From positions 7,024,001 through 7,088,000 of the forward strand of contig OX387201.1 in assembly GCA_947561715.1 (NCBI GenBank): a stretch of DNA of 64,000 bases, in the 5' to 3' direction. Positions 32,910-45,946 of the stretch are shown one piece after another; the stretch's first letter is position 1; every line of letters begins with the position of its first letter. Origin of the DNA: Ascidia mentula. Lineage: Eukaryota; Chordata; Ascidiacea; Phlebobranchia; Ascidiidae. A program made the position numbers and the translations under genes. Below the pieces are notes generated by a model. It was given only the letters and a program-made list of their open reading frames with translations, made no database searches and was not told the DNA's origin.

Positions 32910-34987
32910 CTAGGAGGTAGTGTGCGGGGGCTGATCCTCTGGAGGCATTTGTTGCATCCATAGGAGCTGCTCCTGCGTCCCTGGCTCCCCGGGTTGTTGC
33001 TGCTCCTCGGCGCCGTGCAGGAGCATGTGCGGCATCAGATGAATTGCCTGATGCTGTTGCTGCTGCGCCATCTCTTGAGGTAAAGGCGGACGAGGCATGA
33101 CGAGGGCGTATTCTTGAGGTTGTTCGGTTTCAGGAGGCATTTGCATATAGTGAGGCATCTGAGGTTGCGGCTGTGGCAGCTGCTGGGTCGAGGGATGCTG
33201 ATGCGGATGCGGATGCTGCATGTGTGGAGGGAGGAGTCCACCGCGTTGTAGTTGCATGCCCATACTCGGCTCGCCCGGCGACTCCATGTACACGTGGCTT
33301 GGCCCGGGCATCTGCAAGCGAGTTTCGCAGCATTGATGTCTCGCGTTGGCACAAAAACGAAAATTTTACAAGAAAAGACACGAAAAATCATAAATTGCTT
33401 TTAACAAAAATGAGCTATAAATTACAATTTCAGCGAACGCAAAATGTCAATAAAATTGAAATATGCTGGCATATGAGCAAGCTGCTTACTTCATGCTGCG
33501 CCATTTGCTGATGCTGCTGTTGTTGTTGCTGTTGCAACTGCTGCTGTTGTTTAAGTTGTTGCTGTACAGCGGCTTCGCGAGTCCGTTGAAATCCCTCCCA
33601 CATTTCGGGTGGCTGAAGAACATTAAACACAGTGGTTGCTGATGGTCTGGATTTTGCAGATGAAATGTCAACACACACCATCACATACCCACTTTCGAGG
33701 TCTTCCTCTGGGTCGCTTCGGTGGACGCTCGATCCTCTTGAAAACAGCACAAAGGCAACAATAGTTACTTGGCTAACGGTTTATCATACAAAAAGGCCTC
33801 TCGCCCTTATCATGAAGCGGTTTTGTCGGACGGCTGGGGCTTGGGCGCCATATATAATGAAGCACGTGACCCTTGACGAAGGTCGCCGGTCGGCAGCTGA
33901 CCCCCGGCATGTGGCGACCGGCCAAAGCACATTAAGTTGCAATGCGAAGCCAAGCGATGGACGAGGGACACGCATAATCAATTGCATGCAAGGGGCGGAG
34001 TGTGGCAAATCCCCTCTAACAGCGGGCAAGCGGACAGACTTCAGCATGCACAGAACGAGGATTAGTACTTACCACGACTTCCTTTCGCTGCGGCGGCATA
34101 CAACACAAGAAAAATGTGATAAACGAAGTATGTGAGTTTTCGCGTTCGCATACAAATGATGCTGAAAGGTCTTGCCGCAAAATACGTGAACTAACCGTCA
34201 TTTCTGATAGGATCGACGCATTGCGATACCATCAATTCGTGCATTTATGAATACAACATGCCCTACCTTTCTGGGCTTTTTGTTCTTAGAGCCTTTGGGC
34301 CGTCCGCGTGGTCTGCTGACACCGGCTGGCTTCGGTGGCTGCGCAAAAAGAACGGGAGTGGTTATATTGAAAATGCGGTTGACACACTCTCACTACAGAC
34401 ATAAAATTCGACAAGGGTTGCGGGCTTTTCAAAACTACATTGAAATAACGCCCGTGCATGATACCTAGTTCTCATATTAATGTCACGCGCATAAATAATT
34501 CGGCCTGTAGTACGAATCTGTAATTATGCCATCCATCACCAAGGTTCGCGGGTCAGGCGCATTAGGCTCTCCATTAGGCGCGACCCTTTTGCATTGGACA
34601 GCTATGGGGCTGCAGCCATACGCACAAATGTAAATTATGTTTTAAATTAAATAAATTTTTTTCAGGCGAAAAAATTCATTTAAACAAACTAGGCAATAAA
34701 AATCCAGACTAGGAAATAGCAGGAGCAGAAAATGTAAATACATGAATTCTAGGTCTTCCAGGTCCTCGGGTATGTAGGGGAGGGGGTTGTTGCAAACTGG
34801 GCAGTTCTCCATAAGGCAAGCTCTGTTCCAAAGGCTGGGGATAAGATCTGTGGCTTGGGCCTGGCTCCTCATATGGGTATTTGGGCTGAAGACTGGCGGA
34901 CTCCTCCACACGACGTTTTTTCTCATAATCACCTTCTTCCTCTTCTTCTGATTCCCTGTCGCCCTCTTCGGCCTTCCGCTTGCTCAT
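32910..34987 (-). CDS. HMGA: HMGA-like AT-hook protein with Gln/Met/Pro-rich tail
   Basis: Exons 5' to 3': 34742-34987, 34267-34338, 34073-34087 (15-nt microexon), 33689-33736, 33490-33612, 32910-33311. All introns are phase 0; 301 residues. The N-terminus is acidic with a KKRR patch. AT-hooks: RGPGRPR (about 74-80), RPRGRPKGSKNK (91-102), KRPRGRPRKW (118-127). Hooks 2 and 3 and the intron right after KW match vertebrate HMGA2. Such proteins bind the minor groove of AT-rich DNA in the nucleus and remodel chromatin and enhancers. Unlike vertebrate HMGA there is no acidic C-terminal tail; instead a coiled Gln run (128-168) and about 130 residues rich in Pro, Met, Gln and His follow. The exon-1 donor (CAT/GTATTT) is weak. 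The microexon is supported by phase and splice sites, not by homology. Confidence 0.87.
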
Positions 34988-37900
34988 TCCTATTCAACAG
35001 AAATATTTAAAGAGTCATCCATTAATTCACATTCTATCGAGACCAAGGAAATCATGTACGTATTATTGAAACAAAATGAAGAACGCACAATTCGAATGCC
35101 AAAGTTTCCATCACTCATTTCAATTGTTTTAGCTGCCACCTGCAGCAAATGAACACCCAACACCTTTCAGCCACCTGAATAGTTATATAGATTGCTTTAT
35201 TAATTTCATATGTGCCAACAGTGACACCGTAGCCGGGTGTAAATGTAGCCGAACTCAGCACAATGCACTTTGGAATTGAATTCTCCCCGACAGTGCTTTA
35301 TCAAATATTGATGAGCTCTAAGCATGCGCTTTTAAATAGCCGAGCTATAGCCGGGTTAGGTCCGTAACACAAACTGGCCAGCACTTAAGAAGAGGTTGGA
35401 TAAATTTACTTCATCTTCAGAGATTCTACAGTGCTGGACACACCGACTGCGAGGCACATGCGCATATTCGTGGAATTTATTTTACACAACTGAATACCAG
35501 AAACAAAAATAAATTGCAACATGCTGCTACAATTTAACTAATTTAATTTTTAAACATTGACCTCACTACAATTAATTCAAATGGCACCTACCGTAGCAGC
35601 AGATTTAGCGAATGCAACAGATTTTTTTAACAACAATCAATAATGCAATAATACTAATGCACCATATATTCTTCCACAATGCATTTAAAATGGCTGAAAC
35701 TAAATATACTATGTACATAAAATGTCCCATGTTGTCTATAATAAATTTCATAACATGTCTCCTTTAATTAAAACAGCCCTACAAAATTACTTCCTCAAGC
35801 AGTTGGCGTGCTCCCATCCTGCCCAGATGGAAAAATATATTGTTCCAATCCCCAGCAAGACTGCGCTAATAAAGAGGCAGAAAAAGGGGGCCTGCAAATT
35901 TTCCATTGCCTATAGAATAGGGATAAAAATGCTGGAAATATTCACCAGGACAAGCCACTTGGTGTTGCTATACAAATGATGCTCAGTCCAATGCAGCTCA
36001 ATGCTGTCGAGGTAGTGGACAAATGCTGTAGTAAAAATGAGGTAGTGGCGCAGAAAAGAGTTTTCTTCATTTTCACCACCAACAGTACAACACTGATGGG
36101 GGACTTTGCACCATGACTATACACAGTACAGTGTCCTACTACCTACACATTGCTGAGCACAGTCTATGCCAAAGTGTTTCAAGTTGCCAGTTGCATGTAA
36201 AGTACATGTATAAAGATTTGTGTGTTAAGATGGTGGGTATATGGCTACGCTGAATTATGTATTTTTTCATTTAAGACAACAAAACAATGCATGCAAATTT
36301 CAGCTTCTAAAATTAGATAATTTCCATCACTTTGATAGTTTGCAAAATAACATGTTTTGTTTCGGTTTATGTGAAGAATAAAAGTTTTCAGTAGTTTCAT
36401 TGGCAAAAAAAGTAAGTTATGTTTCATTAAGTAAAATGTTTTCAATACAAACAAAGCTTTGTAAGCATTACCAATGGCATAAAACCAACCTATGGGACAT
36501 TAGCCTTTTACTCATATTTTATAAATGCACATTTCGGTTAACTTCCACACGCACAAAAACTTATCTTTAAACCAAAGCCAACGATGCAAGCAAAAAAATA
36601 AACAAAAACACATCATACGAGGCACCACAAAAAGCTTCTCGCCATTACAGTATTTATCACATTTAAACAGCTTGAACAGGCACTCTCTGCAGCTAAAAGA
36701 TGCAACCACGCGCCGGCAGATTAGCTAACGTGACATTGCATTCTGCAACATATTGCAGCAACAGACCACAATTGCCGCATCGCATTGGCACGACGCAAAA
36801 ACCTTTTTTCTGTGCTCGACAATGTCTGCACTCGACACTGCCACCTTGCGGCTAAATGTTTGCCCATTAAACAAACTCAAAGCTAGCAAAACAAAGTTGT
36901 ATCACACATAAAAACGTAATTTTTCTTAACACCGAGAGTACTGCGAACCTGGTCTATTACATAAAAATAAACAAATAACGCACGGAACCTGGACATGAAC
37001 TTGCCCGATGTGACGCAAAGCTCAAAAGCAATACGATTCGATGCTGAACAAGTTAATGTTCCATTGCGTCATGTGTGTTAGATTCAGGGTTGCCATCGAT
37101 GTGGAACCGATAACAAATACGATTAAAAAAAATACGATTTAAAAAATACGATAAATTATACTTGACGACCTTTTTGGTCGCGATTAGAGAATGGCAAAAA
37201 AATGATGATCGTAGAATAAGAAAAAACTTGCATTTAGCGTTGTTTGAGCACAATACATGTTGAAAATAAAGACGCCTTTGACTAAACAAGGTTAAATGCC
37301 CCAAAACATGGTAGTCACACATAAGGGCAATCTCAGAAATAGGGACAGTACGACAACCCTGGCAATTGAGTCTGTTATGTCAAGACAGCCTTTAAGAACC
37401 GGTGAAATTATTAGTCTTTAAACACTTTGTCGACACGTGTAAATTACTTCATTTTTTCTTTGGATTACATACAAACTGCTACATACATCAAAATAGATGC
37501 GTTCCCTCGCGAAAATAGATTTAGACTTGAAATACCTTAATTCAACAAAATATTGCTTCATGATTCAAAGATGTTTTAACGTTTAAACCTAAACCAAATT
37601 AAGACCATTGGAGAAAACTACCTGGTCAAAAAACGAATAATTGTTGCATTACAGACTTACTGTATTGGCCCAACATAACATAGATATGTTTTGACCAGAT
37701 ACACCTTAAATTTGTCAAAGATTTTAATTTAATATTTTTTGCAAATTTTTTGTGAACTTGCAGCAGTACCCTTCTTGTAAAACTAGCTAGAATATAAAAC
37801 GATGCGTCCTGGGCCCAAACCAGGCCTGGAGGCAAAATGAGAAATCGAAACGATATAAGTGTACAACGCAAAGCGATATACGCAATCATCTGAAATGTAA

Positions 37901-39594
37901 GCTTATATGTGGACTTTCAGGTTTCATTATTTTTGTTCAGATCCCAATGTTTGGTACCATGACCCAATGAATGACGAAGAATTTTCAATGACGTTGCATT
38001 TAGAAGGAAAACTCATTTTGCTTAAATTCTTACCTAGGCAATACCAATTTTGAAAAGCTCTTGGCGTTTTTTTTTAATACGACTTATACATGATAAAATT
38101 TTGACCCAAGCTTTTAGTGTTCAATCAGATACTGAAATTTCAGTTAAACTGACCAAAAAATAGTTTATTAAAAACTAAGGCACCAACTAAAAGTACAGAC
38201 TGCGACTATATTTCGCGCAGTAGGCAATACATTTGCTACTAAACAACGGCATAACTTTCGCAACGTCACAACCTATCGCTATTAACTCCCACCTTAAATG
38301 TGGGCATACAAGTTATTCCGCAATCATTTATTTATATGAAATAATTACCTAAAATATTATTCAAGTTTGTTAATCTGGCATCTACTGTAACCAACCAATA
38401 TAGACGCACAATATACATCTGAGTGGTGCATGTTGTTTCAAGGTCAAACAGTCGAAAAGGTAGTGATTTTGGAGATGTACGAAGCACAAAATACTATCTA
38501 AACCATGGATAAAGCATTTATAATCCGAACAAATACCACCTTTTGGTCTTTCAGATGATGGTCTGTGACTCCACTGATAAATGTCGGTTTATTGCGAAGG
38601 AACATTGAAATTGAGGCAGAAAATACACACACAAACTTTTCAGCTAGATTTAAAACTAAATAAATAAGATCGGAGACTGTCCAAATACCTGCCCAGTCAA
38701 AATAAAACTTAACTCCTACATTCCCGTGTATCAGCTACCATTGGCTGTTCCGTACAATTAAGGCATACGTAAATATTACAAGCGGAATGCATGGCAGTGG
38801 AGTGGTTCAGGAAGTGTCATTGTAATGTAAAAGCCAAAAGGTCAAATTGACATAATTTTATGCATTTGCGATGTTGGCGATAATGTTAATCATATGTCCA
38901 CATTTTGCATTCTGCATTTCAACAGCAATTTAATTACACTGTGCAATAAATCACAAGTTTGCATTAGATTGGGTATACGTGTGCCAATCCCGGCCAGAAG
39001 CTTGTAAGCGATCAGTTTGGACTGCAATGACAGACATTGGCATCAGCGGAAATGCGCAATTTGTTTCTCAACTTAAAGATAACTCCTCATTTAGATTTTT
39101 CCGGTCAATTGCGTTTTTCAAAAGGTAAAAAATACTTTAATTTTGCGCTCCTTCCCTCATATGTGGCTAGAATTAGGATTTGGAGCATCCGTAATTGCTA
39201 AGTCATGAGAGACTTGCTGCCACGTCCTTCAACGACTTAGTGATGTTTTTCGTATTGAAAACGTCTTGTCATCAATGTGACAATCAGTTTGGCATCAATC
39301 GTAAACGCAAAATATAGAAAACCGAATTCCCCAATATTTATGCATATCCGTAAACCGTTGCGTACCCAGATTTTACATTTGGGCTCTTCGTAGCTATTTC
39401 ATTATCGCGTTGTGACGTTGGTAGAATTACACGTATGAAATGCATTATCTTGTTAATGCTATGGTTAAAACTGAACATTCCAACAGGAACATACTAAACA
39501 CGTTTGCTAAATTCTGTTAATTTTCATCGCATATCCTGCTGTAAAGAATTCGCCGACAACGCTCATATCAGTGACCAAATAACTAACATACAAT
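34988..39594. other. 4.6-kb AT-rich spacer (HMGA-like upstream region)
   Basis: The region spans from the HMGA-like start codon to the poly(A) signal of the SLCO gene. It must include the HMGA-like promoter and any 5' untranslated exon. The sequence is AT-rich; near 37.12-37.16 kb the word AATACGAT occurs three times. No ORF is longer than about 90 codons and none is recognisable. I see nothing else I can support. Confidence 0.55.
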
Positions 39595-39600
39595 TTTATT
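39595..39600 (-). terminator. Poly(A) signal of the SLCO gene
   Basis: AATAAA on the minus strand, 46 nt downstream of the TAA of the transporter gene. Confidence 0.75.
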
Positions 39601-39646
39601 GCAATTCAAACAAACAAAAAAATCTTCAAGGCAGAGGACTCAAGAG

Positions 39647-42600
39647 TTAGAACGGTTTCGTGGTCGAAGACGCAGGAGCGACTTCACGCGGAGTCTGAGC
39701 GTCCTCTACACGCAAAGTTAAAGCCCGTGAGCACGCAGATCCAGCACCGACCGCAACAAACACGCAAACACGAACAAATACTCGAACGTCAAGCGAGAAA
39801 AAAGTGTTACTTCAGTTTTTAACCGACTCGAAGCGTTGCAGAAATGCGGAAGACGGATTTTCGGCAGTTCGGCGACACAGAAGAGATTAAGAGGACAGAA
39901 AGAAACTTTGTCATGCAACTCACCTTCGGGAGGGTGCACCAGAATTTTAGGCAGCGACACCTTGATCGAAGGACGCAGCAGGCCAATGGACAACAGCAAC
40001 GCGACGACCGCACAGAGCGATGGAATGAAATTGATCAGCCAAAATCTGCGCAAGCTCAGCTCTCAGTTTTAGCGGTTACATACAGAAAAGACAGCAGTAT
40101 AGAGCGATTTTACTTAGCCAGGAAACTGGTTTAAAGGCGTAGGTCAATGTCTCTTTTAAAGCACACATGTTGCATGAATTTTTTCGTGATGAATCACGTC
40201 CCAGTACTGCGGCAGTAACGCGACAGCAGGCGAGCGACCGGGAGTGCAGGAGAAGGAGAAAGAAGATCAAAAAGCGGTTGCCCGACACGACTAAGTCGTT
40301 TTAAATTGTCTTTGTTGCTTAAATTTGCCATACTAAGGGGAACCCCTATGCGAGTCGTGGGACCGTGTGCCCCGAAAACCATTCGGGTTTGGCAGATGTT
40401 CGGCGGAGCTATGTGGAATGGCGAGACACAGATGCATTATGCCGTCCTCCAACAGCCAAAAACGCGGCGTAATTAAACAGGGCAACACGCGTACCAAACG
40501 GCGTTCACCAGCCCACTACACAAGCGTATTGCGACAATGTACAGATGATGGACGATAGCGGGCAACTTGTGTTTACGGTGGAGGCAGAACGGCCGCGCGG
40601 CGAACTCAGGAGCAGCTGCCCCGGACTGAATACTCTACCTGATGCGCAATGCGTCGAGGTCGTACAACTGACACCCTCCCGCCTTTTCCGTCGACCACAC
40701 CATGCAGCAAGAGTCGAAAAGCTTTCCCGTCAGGATACTGCCTGGTATGTCTCCTACGTGACAAAATGCGAGTGAAACTTCTACAGTGAAACGGAACGCT
40801 CAGGGACGTAAGACACACACAGCAATTGTCATGAGGAACAAGCAAAGGATGGCCCGCAGGAGGAACAGGGTTTATACAAGTTTTGTGGACAATTCTAATT
40901 GTGTAAATGCAACGGCGCGCCCGCATAAACGCCGCGACGATGGACATTCGTCGTGTGACGTGAACAAGTCCCCAATGTATATTTCCTGCGTTTGGGAGCA
41001 CGCGCACTCCATATTCGGGCATCGGTTCAATAGCGCCAGAAATGCAGCATATTGCGCCCATGAACGCTCATTTATTACGTTTCGGGCTTTGACAAATTAA
41101 CGTCGAAGGCCCAAAATTCATCACCTCTTTACAAAAACCTAAAAAGTTATCCAAGCGCTTTGTCAGAGCATTAATTTCTCCCGAAAAATTGTTTATCATC
41201 TCAAGAGCTATTGGAAAAAAAATATGGATCCATTACATGGTAAGGCCTGTTGCGTTGCTTTAAGTAAACTCTTGAAAGTTTGTTGATCACGAATAAGTTG
41301 GCACCGCCACAGCACCACGCAACACGTTTCAATCTGCTTACCCAGCAACTTCCCCACGACGTCCTTGACCGCGACGGCGACCGCCTTGTCGGTGGCCCGC
41401 ACGCTCCGCATCAGGAAAACGCCATACGGGATGTACGTCATGCTCAAGACCAACACCCGCGTAACAAAATTAACTAGGAAGATGAGCAACTGCAGCCGGT
41501 CGCATCTGTCGTTAGACACGTCGACAATATGTTGGCAGGTTGCAAAGGGACAAGGTCGACATACGCTCCCGACTCACTTGTTGCTGCAACTTCCATCTGC
41601 GGCCAAGGCGTTGCTGCGGTTGTGGTTGAAGACAAATCGGTCGTCGTCAATCAGCCCCACGCACCGACAGGCGTCGTATACCTGTGGGGAAACACGCCTG
41701 CATTACAGACGCTTGCACTTAAAAACCCAAACGTTGAAAAGTTTTGCATGACACTTTTCTATCTGCACAATTTTGACCACTATCATTTTTAAATTAATTC
41801 AAACTTTTAGACCTTGTGTGCCTAAAAAATACCGTTTCCTGTTCCACTTTGACCAGGTTGGCACAACCGGCCAAGCACGGGGTGGCGTACGTGCGTCCGT
41901 CGGCGCCGCAAACTGGGTCCAAGTTCGCTATCACATCTCCGCACTTGCACGACTCGGCGCAAGCTCTCGTCCTGTTCGTGCTCCGCGATAAACCAACCAC
42001 GTGGCGCGTTGGACAACCTTCAACAAAAATAGTCGATCTCTTGTTCTAGGATAAGGTAAATGTATATTTTTTAGAGGGTGGAGGATGAAGTTACCTGCTG
42101 GGTAACACACACAGCCGACGAGCATAAGCGCTACAAGGTACACGGTAACTTGCTTGGCATCCCATTGGTAGTGCGAGTGGAGATAACCGCCCAGTACAAT
42201 TCCAATACAAGCCGGGATCCAAATTATACATCCTGTGCGCACGTACACAGGGCAGGAGAAGCAGCAAGAGAAATAAAGTTAATTAGTCGAGTTGATAAAC
42301 ACGTATCAACACACTATACCTACCCACGGTAACGCTGGACGCAGCCACTGAGAAATCAAACTCCTGTTGAAGATATTTGAGCACAAACGTCCCGTTCATA
42401 ACTGGCTGGAAATGCCAACCGACAGTGGACAAGAGCGACACAACCAGAGCCCAATTGGTGGCTACGTGCTGCAGAGGGTGGATGATGTCTTCCCGGAACA
42501 CGCGTTTGCAAATATTAACATGTTAGGATGCTGGAAACCCACCGATTAATGCTAATGAATAACTACTACGCAGTCGCACCTTCGCCCACAATGGTGTCTT

Positions 42601-44736
42601 CGTGATATCGAGTTGGTCGTAATTGACTCGAGCTGTGAAAGACGCTGTGAGCAAGATGGTGGCTACTAGCGTCGCTGTGATACGGGTAACCGGCCGGTCG
42701 GTGGTGTGACCGGGAAGTTTTGGAAACTTGCATTCTCGCAGCTGTGCGCGCAATAAACTGTTTTCACAAACAACCCACCCCAACGTACGCGTAATAATTT
42801 TGCTCACAAAACTTACCACTTTCTGGATCCAAAACCTCATCCTCGTCCTCGTTTGCTTCCTGAACGTAATCATCCGCGTCTCCGAAGCACAGGAGCGGTA
42901 GACTCCACAAGAGCGCTCCGGTGGATGCAACGAGAAAACCCAGCCACCACGCGCCGACCCACCTAACGTCTCCCGATTTTAGAAACACGTTTTCCAGCGC
43001 AATTCTTCCTAGATCCAACATCAAAGTGAATTTATGTTCCGTTGGTCCTTGGTTATATTTGACAAAAACCGCAGTGTTGTAAATATTTACCTACGTCGAC
43101 GTAGATCCTGCCGAGCGCACCGGCGGCCGAATAGCTAAAAATAATCCCGAAAACGGAGAAGGTTTGAATGGTAGCTGCGGAAAGTGCAAAATGAATAACT
43201 GCTTCTTTGGATCACCAAACGTGCATCCATCACATACCAAGAACAAGCGGAGATTTTGATTTAGGAGCAAAATCATCCACGTAGGAAAAGTGCAGGGTCA
43301 GGACCGGGCCGGCGCCGAATCCTATAAGGAAGGTTGCAAACACGAAGAACGCTTCCAGTCCGCGCTTGGTGCAGGAAATAGGATTCAGGTATTGATGTAA
43401 AGCATTCCTGCAACGACAGCAACCGCCGCGGCGTGGAATCGGAAAAGCGAACCGGCGAACCACAATTTAGTGAAGTTCAACTTACCCATTTATTGCCTCG
43501 TGACCCGCTACGCCGACACTACTTCCATTGTCCACTATAACAAAATCGTCCGACTGCTAAACAAATCCGTAGTAAAACATAAGCAGAAGAGTCTACTCGA
43601 GCCCCAAGCTGTAGTTTCTCGCGACGCTACGGCACCCAATATTTGACACTTACTTTTGCGCACAACTGGGGAACATGCACTACTACCGAGCTGCCTTCAG
43701 TCACTGGCACCGGCTCGTAGACCCCACAGAAGAAATGTGGTGCGCAGCACAAGAAACCTCCGAAAGACATCAGCAGTCCTCCAGCTGCAATGATTCGCGG
43801 CCTGAGGAAAAAAGGGAACATCAAAGACCTTCGACACACACATGGTTCTTTATACTACTGGGTATTGGTTCGTCTTTGCGTTGCGCCTTGCATATGTTGC
43901 TCGTATAGCGTCCGGTGTGCCTTAAAAGGCTTTAAAGGCATCCTTGCCACTGGGTGTCGCATTATTTTGAATTTTAACTTACACATTTGCTGAAACACTT
44001 CGTTTTTAAACCAAATCAAATGTATTTACATGCAAAATATATTTTTGGTAAAAATGCGTACACAATTTCGTTGCCCCAACTGACCTCGCAAATCTGGAAG
44101 CTGCAAAAGCTGAAGGAACAAGAGCAACAAGATAACCAAAATCTGCAGCAGCAACTATTGTTCCAACCATAGAAGCGGTCAGACCATAACGTCTTTCAAT
44201 GGTAGTGGCGTATGTCTAAAAATAACAAAAGCGTAAAACAGATTCGAGTCTACTAAATTGATTTAAAACATTGGATGTTCACGTCACAGAAAACATAAAA
44301 AGTATATATTTTTTATTCTTATGCTTTTGTGAATACACGACCGAACTTGGGCCATCTTCGTGACCTTTACATCGTTTATAACCTTTTCTGAAGATGGTAA
44401 AGGTAAACTAAGGACGTTAAAGGGGTAAAACTAGCGGACATGTACAGTTTCAGCAGAATACTATACCTTGACAGAAAAGAGCAGCATGCTTGCGAAGAGA
44501 TGCAAAATTATGAGGAATACCACAAACCGAATGACACTGGTCGGTAAATTGCCCGACGGTGCCTCATCCCCCTGCAGAGCTCTGATTTCCGGCGAAAGGA
44601 CCAGCAGGGCGTCACCCCGACCTCTGGGGCTAAGGAGATCCCTCACACTGCGGCTTCTCTTTTTGCGTGAAGGCGAAAGCAAAGTTGTGGTAATACAATT
44701 GCGATCAGTACAAGAGTCCGGATTCCTCGACGGCAT
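39647..44736 (-). CDS. SLCO: Organic anion transporting polypeptide (SLCO/OATP family)
   Basis: Sixteen exons: 44467-44736, 44085-44215, 43654-43801, 43486-43553, 43238-43407, 43091-43174, 42817-43008, 42580-42734, 42324-42468, 42095-42232, 41833-42017, 41578-41681, 41342-41505, 40639-40753, 39924-40045, 39647-39705. Phases agree throughout; 749 residues, complete and of normal family length. Family marks include TTIERRYGL near the start, the superfamily signature region DVRWVGAWWLGFL, the FPKLPG loop, the Kazal-like extracellular loop (CKCG...DPVCGADGRTYATPC) and GDIPGSILTGKLFDSCC near the end. Twelve membrane spans are expected. OATPs carry amphipathic organic anions such as bile salts, steroid conjugates and thyroid hormones across the plasma membrane in sodium-independent exchange. 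Subfamily is not assigned. The acceptor of exon 42580-42734 is weak (GCGAG) and chosen by frame. Confidence 0.95.
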
Positions 44737-45469
44737 ATCGCACTTGGACTGCCAACTGCGACTAATTTAGACAACCGCAAGCGGTAAACAAGCAAACCGC
44801 CAACCTCCTAACGAAATAGGTTAGGAAAAGCCGCTGGCCGTTTATTAGCCACTAATGCTTTTGTGGTTGGATGCGTTCGAGATCGCTGAGATTAAAAACA
44901 TGATTTAGGAAAAATATTTAATGAGTGCAGAAGTCGGCTTTTATTTGTTTTGTAAACACAAGACTGAAAACAATTGCAATTTCTTTTTATTGGATCAAAA
45001 AAATTAACGACAGCTGACTTTTTAAATGCGTCATTGCGCTAGGACTGAAATATGTACATTTTGATAATCACCATATAACAACTTGTTCTTGCAACAGGCA
45101 AGAAAAACACTAATTTACAATTGCATCCTTTTAAAATGCTGTGACGTTTGTGGCAATAGGCTATTCCCATAAATTATTGGTCCTTACACAAATCTATCCC
45201 AGCATATTATTTTCTATTCTTATTAAAATTCTTTCCTTATTGTTTCCTCTTCTTATTGAAACAATGTTCCTCTTCACATTTTGCTAACGTTTGTTTAAAT
45301 TGTGCCACAATTAAGATACAAACAGAAAACTATGCGGGAAATGCAACCGAAACAACAAGTTAAAACAAACCACTTTCGAAAAAGTACTTAACAGAAGTAA
45401 CGCAATGTTGAATATATTCGCAACTCCAACATATCCATTTTCTTCAAAGAGCGTGTGTTATAAAATATA
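44737..45469. other. Spacer upstream of the SLCO gene
   Basis: About 0.7 kb between the SLCO start codon and the EDC3 poly(A) signal, AT-rich, presumably holding the SLCO promoter. No TATA box in a convincing position and no ORF of note. Confidence 0.5.
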
Positions 45470-45475
45470 TTTATT
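45470..45475 (-). terminator. Poly(A) signal, probably of EDC3
   Basis: AATAAA on the minus strand, 470 nt after the EDC3 stop codon. An ATTAAA variant lies nearer, around 45.60 kb. The hexamer is also 22 nt after a 68-codon open frame that lacks an ATG, discussed under findings. Confidence 0.5.
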
Positions 45476-45946
45476 TTCCGCAACCAGGGATTACGTTTCA
45501 AAAATTGGGCTTCTTCTGGTATTCAGCACTCGAACAAACTTCTGCGTAAGTTTTTCCTGACGCAGTAGCAAACACCACACAACTGGTAAAATGTTCTTTT
45601 TTAATATTGTGAGATGTCAAGCAAAGCAGCATTTCGCGGCCAAACGACCCGTTGACGGCAAAGGCAGTGAACACGAAAATACACAACAACACTGCAAAAT
45701 ACAACCCACTGAGAAAATATAATTAGAGCAACCACTTTGCGTTACCAGAACAAAACGCCACATTTAAATTCCCAATCAGTACACTGAATTTTGATTTTTT
45801 AAAACCGGGGTCCTCCGTTTGTTCAAATTGGATTAGTCGCTGTCGTAATGACGTACATTGGGCCACAGGATTGCGCATGCCACATCACAACAAGATAACT
45901 TAAGCCTTTAAACCACCATGACTCAATATCCAGTTCAATGACGCAG

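Noticed and set aside
33632..34135. 167-codon plus-strand ORF
   Set aside because: It runs antisense across the HMGA-like exons and introns, where the minus-strand frame encodes the diagnostic AT-hooks.
40606..41061. 151-codon minus-strand ORF in the SLCO gene
   Set aside because: The real SLCO exon here (40639-40753) uses another frame, encoding GDIPGSILTGKLFDSCC; the long ORF is a shadow plus intron.
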